DNA from: Clostridium sp. KNHs205
GTDB taxonomy: Bacteria; Bacillota; Clostridia; Lachnospirales; Lachnospiraceae
Assembly (NCBI RefSeq): GCF_000702945.1
Contig: NZ_JNLE01000003.1
Location: 4,325,501 to 4,389,500 of the forward strand
DNA length: 64,000 nt
Direction of reading: 5' to 3'
Part shown: positions 48,030 to 56,885 of the stretch, piece by piece
How positions within the stretch are numbered: the stretch's first letter is position 1
How the letters are laid out: every line of letters starts with the position of its first letter
Translations under genes and position numbers: made by a program
Notes under the pieces: model-generated
What the model saw: only the letters and a program-made list of their open reading frames with translations
Database searches by the model: none
Told to the model about the DNA's origin: nothing

Positions 48030-49511
48030 TTAACGTTTGAGATTAATCAGCTCCTCTAATAAAGTATCGGAGGTTGTAATAATTCTTGAGTTGGCCTGGA
48101 AACCTCTCTGGGTTGTTATCATTTCTGTAAATTCAGATGCCAGGTCTACATTGGACATTTCCAGAACACCGGTGGTAAAGCTGCCGCCGTCACTTGATAC
48201 ATCCTTACCAATTCCATCAAACTTACCTGAGTTCTGTGTCTCAGCAAATAAATTTCCTCCAATCGCTTCAAGACCAGCTGGATTTGAAAAGGATGCAACA
48301 GCTATCTGACCTAACAGCCTGTTATCACCATTGTCATAAGTTCCATAGATTTTACCAGCAGAGTCCACACTAAGACCTGTCATATTACCGGCTTTACGTC
48401 CTGCACCTTTATTCTCAAGATCACCAGGTGTAAAGTCCAGATTGGTTTTTCCGCTTCCTGCAAACATGGTAATCGTGGAAAAATCTACCGTTATGTTATG
48501 GAAGGGGCTTCCTGCTGTGGATGTATCCGTAATTGAAAAATTCAAGCTCTTATTACTGTCTGTGCCAGTACCATTATCTGTACCTGAACCTATGGCGCTG
48601 ACAAATTCACCAGTGGAGGCATTAAATGTAACTACCGGTAATGCACCAGATGTTTTAAGCTTTCCTGTTGCAGTATCAAGAGTATAGTCAATACCGCCAA
48701 AACTTATAGGTTTTACTGATGTCTCTTTATATGGATCTGCAGTAGTACCTGATCCTGTTTTGTAGATACTTTTTCCATTTGAATCCAATACGTCTACAAG
48801 CTGTACAGTATATTGATTATCAACATCTGTCACATTTGGAGCTGTACCGGTAGTATTGTGCATCAATTTTATTGTTGCATTATATTTCTGTCCCAAACTA
48901 TCATAGAAAGATATATTCATTGTTTTTCCAGATCCACCAATAGCAAGCTGTGTATCTTTACTATCAATATTTCCGCTTATTGTTGCTGCACTTGTTGCAA
49001 TAGGTGTAGAATACAAGTTCTCTGGGGACATAATTTTCAGAGGTGAAACTACATCTGCTACTGTTTTTGTGGGATCATTAGGATCAACCTGCCAGCCCAT
49101 TACAGTACCACCACTTGTGGTAGCCAGGGTACCATTGGCATCAACCTTAAAATTACCAGCCTTTGTGAAATAATTTGTACCACCTTGATTTACAACAAAG
49201 AAAGAATCTCCGTTTATCATAATATCAAAGGGATTGTCTGTTCTTTGTGCTCCACCTGTTTTAGTAGGGGATGAAACAATAGAAGAAACTGTACTTCCTA
49301 AACCGATCTGCATGGCATTCTGCCCGGCAGCACCTGTTGACTCATTAGGACCTGTAGCACTTTGAATCGTCTGATAGAATACATCAGAAAAAGATACTTT
49401 GCTGGCCTTAAAACCAACGGTATTAACGTTTGCAATATTATTACCGATTACATCCATCTTTGTCTGGTGAACACTCAATCCGGAAATACCGGAATACAAT
49501 GATCTCATCAT
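48030..49511 (-). CDS. flgE: Flagellar hook protein FlgE
   Basis: A 493-aa hook subunit. The N-terminal rod/hook motif is MRSLYSGISGLSVHQTKMDV followed by IGNNIANVNTVGFKASKVSF. A Thr/Gly/Ser/Asn-rich central D1-D2 region (about 90-420) contains NPFDIMINGDSFFVVNQGG and YDNGDNRLLGQIAVASF. The C-terminal helix NVDLASEFTEMITTQRGFQA (shown in part) ends LEELINLKR. Two adjacent ATG codons start it; GGAGG is ten bases before the first. It is flanked on both sides by strong hairpins. Exported through the Flh/Fli apparatus without a signal peptide. Confidence 0.95.
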   Translation of the reverse strand: MMRSLYSGISGLSVHQTKMDVIGNNIANVNTVGFKASKVSFSDVFYQTIQSATGPNESTGAAGQNAMQIGLGSTVSSIVSSPTKTGGAQRTDNPFDIMINGDSFFVVNQGGTNYFTKAGNFKVDANGTLATTSGGTVMGWQVDPNDPTKTVADVVSPLKIMSPENLYSTPIATSAATISGNIDSKDTQLAIGGSGKTMNISFYDSLGQKYNATIKLMHNTTGTAPNVTDVDNQYTVQLVDVLDSNGKSIYKTGSGTTADPYKETSVKPISFGGIDYTLDTATGKLKTSGALPVVTFNASTGEFVSAIGSGTDNGTGTDSNKSLNFSITDTSTAGSPFHNITVDFSTITMFAGSGKTNLDFTPGDLENKGAGRKAGNMTGLSVDSAGKIYGTYDNGDNRLLGQIAVASFSNPAGLEAIGGNLFAETQNSGKFDGIGKDVSSDGGSFTTGVLEMSNVDLASEFTEMITTQRGFQANSRIITTSDTLLEELINLKR

Positions 49512-49560
49512 AATGAAATGACCTCCTTATTATAATGTGCCTGTCCTCTCTGTCAGTCAA

Positions 49561-49585
49561 GGACCTTAATGCCTCCCTAAGGTCC
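49561..49585 (-). other. Hairpin with AGGGA in the loop, ahead of flgE
   Basis: A perfect 8-bp stem, GGACCTTA with TAAGGTCC, around the minus-strand loop GGGAGGCAT. The loop edge reads AGGGA, matching the ANGGA core of CsrA sites. It lies 5 bp after the upstream gene's stop and about 50 bp before flgE. No U-run. Confidence 0.5.
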
Positions 49586-49590
49586 GGCAT

Positions 49591-49986
49591 TTACATAATT
49601 ACGGCACCGTCTATATTAGTAAATATCTTGTCCTCTCCTTCATCAAGTGCGGTTATAACAGTACTGTTCTTTACATTAACAATGAAAGCAATATTATCAA
49701 CTACTACTAAGGATTCTGAGATTCCTTTTTCCTGTGCTTTCTTTGTACCTGCTGTCAGTTTTTCAAGCTGCTCCTCAGATAAATCGATATTTCTGCTCTG
49801 CAGTCTTTCATTTGCATGCTTGGAAAATTTTAAACCGGCATTTTGTTCAACATACTGGCTTTCCAGAATCTTTTGAAAAGATACCTTTGTATCCTGCTGA
49901 TTTGATTGCTTAACCGGTCTGCCCTTCAGCAGTTGTCCTGTCATCTGCTCGATGGAAGAGTATTTAGTTTGTGATATTTGATTCAT
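49591..49986 (-). CDS. TIGR02530-type flagellar operon protein
   Basis: A 131-aa soluble protein. An N-terminal Gln/Ser/Lys-rich tail leads to FQKILESQYVEQNAGLKFSK (shown in part), HANERLQSRNIDLSEEQLEK, LVVDNIAFIVNVKNSTVITA and a final NIDGAVIM. This pattern (helical LKFSKHANERL...) is characteristic of the small family found between flgD and flgE in Gram-positive operons (ylxG-like position). Function unknown; proximity suggests hook assembly. GAGG precedes the ATG; a small hairpin with ATGGAGG in its loop lies 15-36 bp upstream. Confidence 0.82.
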   Translation of the reverse strand: MNQISQTKYSSIEQMTGQLLKGRPVKQSNQQDTKVSFQKILESQYVEQNAGLKFSKHANERLQSRNIDLSEEQLEKLTAGTKKAQEKGISESLVVVDNIAFIVNVKNSTVITALDEGEDKIFTNIDGAVIM

Positions 49987-50000
49987 ATAAGCCTCTTTCT

Positions 50001-50022
50001 ATGCCTACCTCCATGTGGGCAT
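50001..50022 (-). other. Hairpin with ATGGA in the loop, ahead of the TIGR02530-type gene
   Basis: On the minus strand ATGCC pairs with GGCAT around a 12-nt loop containing ATGGAGG, matching ANGGA. The 5-bp stem is modest. It occupies the 97-bp gap between flgD and the TIGR02530-type gene. Confidence 0.4.
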
Positions 50023-50083
50023 CCTGTAAATAGTTATTGAGTCTTATGTTATATTGGCTCAGGAATCCATTCCTTCCTCCATT

Positions 50084-50893
50084 TTAATCTTCTGTACCGG
50101 TCTTTCCTGTATCATCAGAGCCATCCCCTTCATCTCCGGAACCATCTCCGGTTTCATCAGGCTCTTCTTCTACAGTTCCTTTTACCGTTATCGAAATCTG
50201 ATTTGACACTACTGTGTAGTTCGCATCATTAAACATAATTGTAGGTTTGTAAGTACCGTTTTCCAGCTTTTCTAAGGCTTCTTTGCTGATTGTTACTTTG
50301 GTTCCGTCTAACTTCACATATTTAGAATCAACAACATTATTATTAATGATTACCGCAACATCCGTTGCAACTGTTTTACCGGATCCTAAATTTACTGTAA
50401 AGCTGATATCTTCAGGATTCTCTTTATCAAAAGTTGTATCAACTTTTTTCGTGATATAGGGGAGTCCTTTTTCAAACACATAAGTACTGTCAAGAACTGT
50501 CGTAACCTGATCAAGAGTATATAAATTACCATCAATAGCAAGTTTTGCAGTTCCATTACTCATAACTACATAATCCACTGTACCGGTTTTTGTGGTAACT
50601 TTCCCGGCGGAATCTTTTGTACTGACTTCAACCTCCATACCCACCAGACCAAAAGCCTGATTATTGGTAGTCGTTAGGTTAAGATTTTGCATTTGCTCCA
50701 ACTGGGAGAAAGTCGCCAACTGCTGAACAAATTGCGTATCCGTACTTGGATTCAAAGGATCCTGATATTTCATCTGAGTAACTAAAAGCTGTAAAAATGC
50801 ATTTTTATCAAGTGATGAAGTTCCTGTTGTGTTAGTTGTTGTCGATGCACTCGTATCAACAACTTTACCATTTGATACTCCGAGAACGCTCAT
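50084..50893 (-). CDS. flgD: Flagellar hook capping protein FlgD
   Basis: A 269-aa protein. The N-terminal capping motif is SSLDKNAFLQLLVTQMKYQD followed by PLNPSTDTQFVQQLATFSQL, then QAFGLVGMEVEV. A beta-rich C-terminal region with Tudor/FNIII-like strands follows. An unusual strongly acidic Gly/Asp/Glu-rich tail covers about the last 30 residues (EEEPDETGDGSGDEGDGSDD). FlgD caps the growing hook. GGAGG precedes the ATG. The acidic tail looks disordered and may be lineage-specific. Confidence 0.93.
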   Translation of the reverse strand: MSVLGVSNGKVVDTSASTTTNTTGTSSLDKNAFLQLLVTQMKYQDPLNPSTDTQFVQQLATFSQLEQMQNLNLTTTNNQAFGLVGMEVEVSTKDSAGKVTTKTGTVDYVVMSNGTAKLAIDGNLYTLDQVTTVLDSTYVFEKGLPYITKKVDTTFDKENPEDISFTVNLGSGKTVATDVAVIINNNVVDSKYVKLDGTKVTISKEALEKLENGTYKPTIMFNDANYTVVSNQISITVKGTVEEEPDETGDGSGDEGDGSDDTGKTGTED

Positions 50894-50911
50894 GCTTCCT
50901 CCTTCTTTTAC

Positions 50912-52312
50912 TTATACGGTATAATTAATGCTGCTTGTATTTTCATCCAGACCGTTTATACCTGCGGCTTCTGTCTCATCAGTATCAGCGAACGTATCAT
51001 TAAGCTGACTGATATCCTTGAACAGCTTATTCTTTTGCTTGCTCTGGTCTTCTTTACCGCTTCCCTCACTAAATTCCTGACTCTTGCGGTCAAAAGCAGA
51101 ATAGGATACTGTAACTTCTACGTTTTCAACTTTTAAGCCCTGGTTGTTTAAATTTTCTTTAAATACCTGCAGCTGGCTCTCAATAGCTTCTTTTGCTGTT
51201 TCAGTTCCAGTCACAAACTTAGCAGTAAGAATTCCGTCTTTTGCCACAACTGTTAAATTGATTCTTCCAAGATTTTCAGGATTTAACTGAAGTTCCATAG
51301 AAGTCTGTTCGGGTTTAATATTAATCCGGATAGCTTCTAAAATCTGGCTGGTTATTTCTCTGATTTGCTGAGTTCTGGCCAGCTGATCGTTAAAAGCAAC
51401 ATCTTGTGTAGTCGTATTAACAGCAAGATTTTGAATCATAAGCTCTGAAGCTGATAAATTATGCTCAGCTTTACCATCACCGGATTTTTTACTGCCCTCT
51501 GAACTCACAGCGGTTTCTGTATTAATTGATTTAACAACTGTAATATCAAACTCTTCCTGACCTGTAGAATTTTCAGCAGCAGTGTCTGTTTTCATAGTAC
51601 TATTGACAGTATTCATCTCTGCTGCTTGTTGAGTTAAGAGGGGAAGCTGCTCTTTCGAAATAGAAAATTGTTCTTTGATGGTATCGCAAACCTTTAACAG
51701 CTCTTTTAAGTTATTTCCCAACTCTTCATTGGTCAAAAAAGCCATACTATCATCATTGTTGCTTACCTGTAAGAGAAATTGCTTCAGATTATTAACATCC
51801 AGCAGATTTAAAGGAGTAAATCCAAGGGCTTCCAGAGCTTTATCCATATCTTCTTCTGAAATACCCAGCTTTTTCTGAATGCTGCTTTTTATTGCATTAA
51901 GAATATCTTCAATAGTTGACAGTCCTAAATCCTGAAGATTTAATAACTGTGCTGCATCCGTATTTCCGCTGTCAACTTCAGCTGCTTCATCAAGCTGATT
52001 AATACTCTGTGGATCTTCTGTATTTGGAGTAATAGTATTATTGGCTGCTTCATTACCCGATACTTTATTCTCCTGATTTTGTACTTTTTTCTGTGGTTGC
52101 TTATTATCTGACAAAGAATCTGAAGATTCTTTTACAGCTGCAGCTTTTTCATCCGGTCCATTACTCTCCAGTTTATCCTTATTGTTTTTCAAGCTTCTGG
52201 CAATTACATCATCAAAGGACTTCTGACTGGTTTTTGAAGTATTTTTTACCGGACTTCCGCTGCTTGTACCTGCAAAGATCTGTGTAAAATTTGCTTTAAC
52301 ATTTTGCATCAT
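50912..52312 (-). CDS. fliK: Flagellar hook-length control protein FliK
   Basis: A 466-aa protein. The long hydrophilic N-terminal half is Lys/Asn/Ser/Gln-rich and serves as the molecular ruler. The C-terminal Flg_hook domain (about 330-420) has EITSQILEAIRINIKPEQT and SMELQLNPENLGRINLTVVA, followed by SQLQVFKENLNNQGLKVENVEV (shown in part). It interacts with FlhB to stop hook growth. The start at 52312 (two ATGs) is supported by AGGAGG at eight bases. The gap upstream contains a long hairpin (52346-52393). Confidence 0.93.
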   Translation of the reverse strand: MMQNVKANFTQIFAGTSSGSPVKNTSKTSQKSFDDVIARSLKNNKDKLESNGPDEKAAAVKESSDSLSDNKQPQKKVQNQENKVSGNEAANNTITPNTEDPQSINQLDEAAEVDSGNTDAAQLLNLQDLGLSTIEDILNAIKSSIQKKLGISEEDMDKALEALGFTPLNLLDVNNLKQFLLQVSNNDDSMAFLTNEELGNNLKELLKVCDTIKEQFSISKEQLPLLTQQAAEMNTVNSTMKTDTAAENSTGQEEFDITVVKSINTETAVSSEGSKKSGDGKAEHNLSASELMIQNLAVNTTTQDVAFNDQLARTQQIREITSQILEAIRINIKPEQTSMELQLNPENLGRINLTVVAKDGILTAKFVTGTETAKEAIESQLQVFKENLNNQGLKVENVEVTVSYSAFDRKSQEFSEGSGKEDQSKQKNKLFKDISQLNDTFADTDETEAAGINGLDENTSSINYTV

Positions 52313-52345
52313 ACTTAGTTCCTCCTTTCTTTATTAATATTTATA

Positions 52346-52393
52346 CTTAAGCAGGTGCAGTCCTGATCTTAATGAGACTGCACAAACCTTAAG
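52346..52393 (-). other. Two-tiered hairpin between the MotE-like gene and fliK
   Basis: An inner perfect 8-bp stem GTGCAGTC (52355-52362) with GACTGCAC (52376-52383), and outer CTTAAG arms (52346-52351 and 52388-52393). It starts 1 bp after the upstream stop codon. No U-run follows on the minus strand. Confidence 0.55.
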
Positions 52394-52394
52394 C

Positions 52395-53171
52395 CTAGTT
52401 ATCACCTGCCAGCTGAGCATCCATATCTATCATTTTCTTGGTAATCTTTGCTGCAGCTGTTGTGTCCATAGCAGCTAGTATGGAAGAGCTTTCTGAAGCT
52501 CTCATACTTAATAACATTTGTGCCACTGTCTCTATATCTGCTGTCATAGTTTCTAATATCTGCGCTGCTGCATCTGGCTTCATTTTTCTGTATATCTCAG
52601 CCTTTTCTTTAATTGCTTCTGAATACTGCAGCTGCTCTACAACCTGTCTGTAGATTTCTTCCGCATTAGCGGGGTCTATGCTTTCATAATAAGCTTTATA
52701 CTCTTCTATACTGGGTGCCTGGTCGGCAAATACAACTTTTTCATCAAATTCTTTTACTCTGGCTTCAAAGGCTTCCTGGTCTGCTTCATAAACTTTGAGT
52801 TTTTCAATTTCAGCCTGCTGGTCAGTTATCGTCTTATCAGAGGCTTCTTTACTGCCAGTCAAATCCTCGACTTCACCCTCTAATTCTTTAATGCGGTCTA
52901 TCGCCTCTTCTAAGGAGGTATAAGGGTAATCATTTTCATATGCCATCTGCTCTTCTGTAACCTCAGGAAGAATCTTGTTAACTACAGGTATATCTTTAAT
53001 TAACGGTCTGAGAACAGAGGAACCAAGTCCATTAACATCTAATTTAACCAAAAGAGCAAATACAACCAGCCATATTAATATTACAGAAAATACAATTAAG
53101 GCAACTATTATTCTGCTACCTATACTTCTTTCTTTCTCGGAGCCTTCTGCCCCTTCGTTTTTCTTTGCCAT
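52395..53171 (-). CDS. MotE/YlxF-like flagellar membrane protein (MgtE_N-type C domain)
   Basis: A 258-aa protein. An N-terminal membrane helix (IIVALIVFSVILIWLVVFAL) is followed by a coiled coil (about 85-140, LEEAIDRIKELEGEVEDLTG). The C-terminal MgtE_N-like repeat domain has YRKMKPDAAAQILETMTADI, VAQMLLSMRASESSSILAAM and ending TKKMIDMDAQLAGDN. YlxF in Bacillus and MotE in other bacteria occupy the same slot after fliJ. It may chaperone stators or basal body parts. The start at 53171 has GGAGG seven bases away. Not related to magnesium transport despite the domain name. Confidence 0.85.
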   Translation of the reverse strand: MAKKNEGAEGSEKERSIGSRIIVALIVFSVILIWLVVFALLVKLDVNGLGSSVLRPLIKDIPVVNKILPEVTEEQMAYENDYPYTSLEEAIDRIKELEGEVEDLTGSKEASDKTITDQQAEIEKLKVYEADQEAFEARVKEFDEKVVFADQAPSIEEYKAYYESIDPANAEEIYRQVVEQLQYSEAIKEKAEIYRKMKPDAAAQILETMTADIETVAQMLLSMRASESSSILAAMDTTAAAKITKKMIDMDAQLAGDN

Positions 53172-53182
53172 TTCCATTCCTC

Positions 53183-53629
53183 CTAATTGGTAGGATTATT
53201 ATATTTAAAGCTTACCAGCTCATCTACTTCTTTTCTTTCCCCGGAAGCAAGTTCCATGAAAAATACTTCTTTTGCATTTTCCTTCAGCTTTTCATGGGTT
53301 TTTCTTTCCAGCATTGCAAGATTTAATTTCTGTCTTGCAAGTTCAACCTGCTGTTCTGCTTTTTTTACTGCCAGTTCCTGCAATTTAATGTCTTTCTTTA
53401 CGGATTCTGCAGCCTCTGTATATTCCCTTAACTTCTTTATATCAAGCTTCTTCATTCTTAACTCTTTATTTCTATCTATATATTCATCTAATAAATTTCT
53501 CAAATGAAGCAGCTTTTCTTCCTCTTTCATTAGTTTTCTTCTGGCGTGCCCATATGCAGTTTTCGCCTGATCTTCCATTTTATATTTGATGCCCAGGATA
53601 TTCTCCATCTTATAAATAAACTTTGCCAT
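53183..53629 (-). CDS. fliJ: Flagellar export chaperone FliJ
   Basis: A 148-aa nearly all-helical coiled-coil protein: KFIYKMENILGIKYKMEDQA at the start and MLERKTHEKLKENAKEVFFM near the end. FliJ sits in the FliI ATPase ring and couples it to FlhA. The sequence is low in conservation, so the assignment rests on architecture and position after fliI. AAAGG precedes the ATG. Confidence 0.88.
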   Translation of the reverse strand: MAKFIYKMENILGIKYKMEDQAKTAYGHARRKLMKEEEKLLHLRNLLDEYIDRNKELRMKKLDIKKLREYTEAAESVKKDIKLQELAVKKAEQQVELARQKLNLAMLERKTHEKLKENAKEVFFMELASGERKEVDELVSFKYNNPTN

Positions 53630-53662
53630 TTAAACGACCTTTCCCGGCGAGACCCGAGTACA

Positions 53663-54973
53663 TTAATCTTCAAATAAATTTAGAAGCTCCTCAGTTATCG
53701 TGCCAAAATCAAATTTCTCATCAACACCCTGTCTTAAAAAGCTGTTAACCGCTTCTATTTTTGTAATTGCATAATCTATATTTTTATTTGAGCCGTTTTT
53801 ATAAGCACCTATGTTTATTAAATCTTCTGCTTCTGTATAGGTGGCCAGTACATTCTTTAACTTGCCTGCCGCTTCTTTATGCTCCGAAGTTGCTACTGCA
53901 GACATAACACGGGATATACTCTGCAGGACATCAATTGCCGGATAATGGTTCTTATTGGCCATCTTTCTGGTCAGCATAATATGACCGTCAAGAATTCCTC
54001 TGGCAGTATCGGTGATTGGTTCGTTGAAATCGTCTCCATCTACCAAAACTGCATATAGGCCTGTAATGGAACCCTTATCTGAGTTCCCTGCCCGTTCTAA
54101 TAATTTGGGCATTTCCGAGTAAACACTTGGCGGATACCCTCTTGATACAGGCGGTTCACCGGAGGCAAGACCAATTTCACGCTGAGCCATAGAAAATCTT
54201 GTAAGGTTGTCCATCATAAAGAGAACATCTTTACCCTGGTCCCTGAAATACTCTGCAATAGCTGTTGCTGTTTTAGCTGCTTTATTTCTTATAAGAGCCG
54301 GTTTATCAGAAGTTGCTACCACAACTACTGAGCGCCGCATACCTTCTTCTCCCAGATCTCTTTCCAAAAATTCTCTTACTTCCCTGCCACGCTCGCCGAT
54401 AAGAGCAATAACATTAATATCTGCTTTTGTATTTCTTGCAAACATCCCCATAAGAGTACTCTTACCAACACCACTACCGGCAAAGATTCCTATTCTTTGT
54501 CCCTTTCCGACGGTTATCATACCATCCACGGCTTTTACGCCTAAGGGCAATACCTCATCAATAATCTTTCGCATTAACGGGTCCGGAGGCTGAGCTTCAA
54601 CAGAATACTCTGCTGTAGCTTTCAGTTCCGACTTATCTATGGTTCTTCCCAAGCCATCCAGTGTCTTGCCCAGCAGATCATCACCTACTGCAACATTTAA
54701 CGGTCTGCCCGTAGATTCAACAGTGCTGCCGACACCCACACCTTCAATACTATCATAAGGCATAAGCAGGATACGATTTTCACGAAAGCCTACCACCTCT
54801 GCCATAATAGTCTGAGATTTATCTGAAGAAACAATGATACAAAGGTCATTTAAATTCGCTTTAGGTCCGATGGATTCGATTGTAAGACCTACAACTTTAA
54901 CTACTTTCCCTAGTTGCTTCTCATAAGTCCTATCCAACAACATATCATATTTATTTAAGGTAGCTAAACTCAT
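53663..54973 (-). CDS. fliI: Flagellar export ATPase FliI
   Basis: A 436-aa F1-beta-like ATPase: GIFAGSGVGKSTLMGMFARN (Walker A), GERGREVREFLERDL, DVLFMMDNLTRFSMAQREIG (Walker B) and SEMPKLLERAGNSDKGSITG. The N-terminal ring domain and C-terminal FAEAEDLI-like part (TYTEAEDLINIGAYKNGSN) are complete. It energises substrate unfolding. The start at 54973 (MSLATLNKYD) has GAGG five to six bases upstream; the ATG at 54991 is possible. Confidence 0.95.
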   Translation of the reverse strand: MSLATLNKYDMLLDRTYEKQLGKVVKVVGLTIESIGPKANLNDLCIIVSSDKSQTIMAEVVGFRENRILLMPYDSIEGVGVGSTVESTGRPLNVAVGDDLLGKTLDGLGRTIDKSELKATAEYSVEAQPPDPLMRKIIDEVLPLGVKAVDGMITVGKGQRIGIFAGSGVGKSTLMGMFARNTKADINVIALIGERGREVREFLERDLGEEGMRRSVVVVATSDKPALIRNKAAKTATAIAEYFRDQGKDVLFMMDNLTRFSMAQREIGLASGEPPVSRGYPPSVYSEMPKLLERAGNSDKGSITGLYAVLVDGDDFNEPITDTARGILDGHIMLTRKMANKNHYPAIDVLQSISRVMSAVATSEHKEAAGKLKNVLATYTEAEDLINIGAYKNGSNKNIDYAITKIEAVNSFLRQGVDEKFDFGTITEELLNLFED

Positions 54974-55052
54974 ATAACCTCTTTCCCGCATATCATTTTT
55001 GCTTATGAAGTCATCAATACTTCCCAGTAATCAGTGGATGCTTTAATAAATA

Positions 55053-55871
55053 TTATAAATTGTCATTTGAAAGTAATATTATATCTTTTCTTAGATTTTC
55101 CAGCTGTGTATCAAGGCTGCAATCCACGATACCGGTTTCCATGTCTATAATACACTGGTTCTGAAGGAGGTTCTTGTCAACAGCTATATCCAATTCAATA
55201 CTGTCGCTTACAATTTCAAGCAATTTGGGTTTAAACGCCAGAACCTCTTCATAATCCTCTTTCGATACCTTTATATGGTAAAATTTACTGTTATCTCCAT
55301 GTAAAATTGCTCTGTGCAGTAAATGTGTTATTACACCTGTTTTATCTTCAATGGATACACTGGTTACTTTTTCTATTAGCTTTGCCATAAGCCCGGCAAA
55401 TTCAGGTTCCAATGAAGCTGCCTTTTCTTCATATTCTACAAGAAGTTTACTCTTCAGTTCCTCATATTCCTTCTGCTTTATGAGAGCTTCCTGCATTCCT
55501 CTTTGAAGTCCTGCTTCATAACCGTTTCTTTCAGCTTCCTCATATAGTTTCTTACTATAGGCTCTGCTTTCTTCTTCTGCGATTCTGCGAATCAGAGCTG
55601 CTTCTTCCTCTGCCTTCGCTATCATATCCTCTAAACGGATCCTTAGTTCTTCTTCACTTAACTTAGGCTCTTCCTCTTCAATTACAGGAGCATCTATACC
55701 AGGTACGAAGCCTTCAGCAGTTGCAGCAGTTTCTTCCTTATTAATAAGCTGCACCTGAGGTCTGTTTGCAAAATTGATAATGCGGAATTCTTCACTTCTT
55801 TCATTAGAATCCACTACAAACTTATTTTCCCCGGTTAATGCTACATATCTGGATTTAATAAGATTAGACAA
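55053..55871 (-). CDS. fliH: Flagellar export regulator FliH
   Basis: A 272-aa protein. The N-terminal region ends in a long Glu/Ala-rich helix (LEDMIAKAEEEAALIRRIAE, YEAGLQRGMQEALIKQKEYE). The C-terminal domain (ITHLLHRAILHGDNSKFYHI, VSKEDYEEVLAFKPKLLEIV) resembles V-ATPase subunit E. It binds and restrains FliI. The start appears to be TTG at 55871, overlapping the fliG stop by 8 bp, with GGAGGTGATG upstream; a rare start codon. Confidence 0.9.
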   Translation of the reverse strand: MSNLIKSRYVALTGENKFVVDSNERSEEFRIINFANRPQVQLINKEETAATAEGFVPGIDAPVIEEEEPKLSEEELRIRLEDMIAKAEEEAALIRRIAEEESRAYSKKLYEEAERNGYEAGLQRGMQEALIKQKEYEELKSKLLVEYEEKAASLEPEFAGLMAKLIEKVTSVSIEDKTGVITHLLHRAILHGDNSKFYHIKVSKEDYEEVLAFKPKLLEIVSDSIELDIAVDKNLLQNQCIIDMETGIVDCSLDTQLENLRKDIILLSNDNL

Positions 55872-56874
55872 CTATCTCATCACCTCCACCCCTGGAAATA
55901 ATAATCTCAGCGGAGTCCTCTAACTTTCTAATAATATTAACAATCTTCTGCTGCGCTTCTTCAACATCTTTCAGACGAACAGGGCCCATAAATTCCATAT
56001 CCTCTCTGATCATTGCAGCAAGACGTTTTGACAAGTTGTTAAATACAACATTCTGTACTTCTTCGTTGGAAGCCTTTAAAGCAACTGCTAATTCATTATT
56101 ATCAACCTCACGAAGAACTCTCTGAATCGAACGATCATCCAGGGTAAGGATATCTTCAAATACAAACATCTTTCTCCTGATCTCATCTGCTAATTCTGGT
56201 TCTTCAATTTCCAGAGTTTCCATAATGTGTTTCTCTGTACCTCTGTCAACAGTATTTAAGATTGATACGATAGAGTCAACACCACCGACGATGGTGTAAT
56301 CCTGATTAACAAGTGAGGATAACTTACGTTCCAGTACTCTTTCCACTTCCTTAATAACATCAGGTGATGTTCGGTCCATCTGTGCTATACGTTTTGCAAC
56401 ATCGGCCTGCTTATCAGGAGCAAGTGCCGAGATAATAGCCGACGCCTGACCGGAGGATAAATAAGAAAGGATCAACGCGATAGTCTGAGGATGCTCATCC
56501 TGTATAAAGTTAAGCATCTGACTTGCATCTGCTTTTCTGACAAATTCAAAAGGTCTAACCTGCAAGGATGCTGTCAGCTTACCAATAACATCTTTTGCTT
56601 TGTCTTCACCAAGTGCTTTTTCCAGCAATTCCTTCGCATACGCAATACCGCCTTCTGCAATATATTGCTGCGCCAGACAGATTTCATAAAATTCATCAAG
56701 AACCTGTTCCTTGGTTGAGGGGTTTACACTTCTGGTATTTGCAATTTCCAGTGTTAACTGCTCTATTTCATCTTCTTTTAAATGCTTAAAGATACTTGCT
56801 GATTTCTCAGGTCCTAAGGATATAAGGAGAACTGCAGCTTTTTGTACGCCTGATATTTCTAAATTCTTTGACAT
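55864..56874 (-). CDS. fliG: Flagellar motor switch protein FliG
   Basis: A 336-aa protein of armadillo-like helices. The N-terminal domain is ISGVQKAAVLLISLGPEKSA. The middle has FIQDEHPQTIALILSYLSSG with the EHPQ motif. The C-terminal torque helix is VFEDILTLDDRSIQRVLREV followed by ELAVALKAS. It links the MS ring to the switch and interacts with MotA. The start at 56874 has GGAGGGG upstream; the in-frame TTG/ATG codons earlier lie within fliF. fliF overlaps its 5' side. Confidence 0.95.
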   Translation of the reverse strand: MSKNLEISGVQKAAVLLISLGPEKSASIFKHLKEDEIEQLTLEIANTRSVNPSTKEQVLDEFYEICLAQQYIAEGGIAYAKELLEKALGEDKAKDVIGKLTASLQVRPFEFVRKADASQMLNFIQDEHPQTIALILSYLSSGQASAIISALAPDKQADVAKRIAQMDRTSPDVIKEVERVLERKLSSLVNQDYTIVGGVDSIVSILNTVDRGTEKHIMETLEIEEPELADEIRRKMFVFEDILTLDDRSIQRVLREVDNNELAVALKASNEEVQNVVFNNLSKRLAAMIREDMEFMGPVRLKDVEEAQQKIVNIIRKLEDSAEIIISRGGGDEIVV

Positions 56875-56885
56875 ATTCCCCTCCA

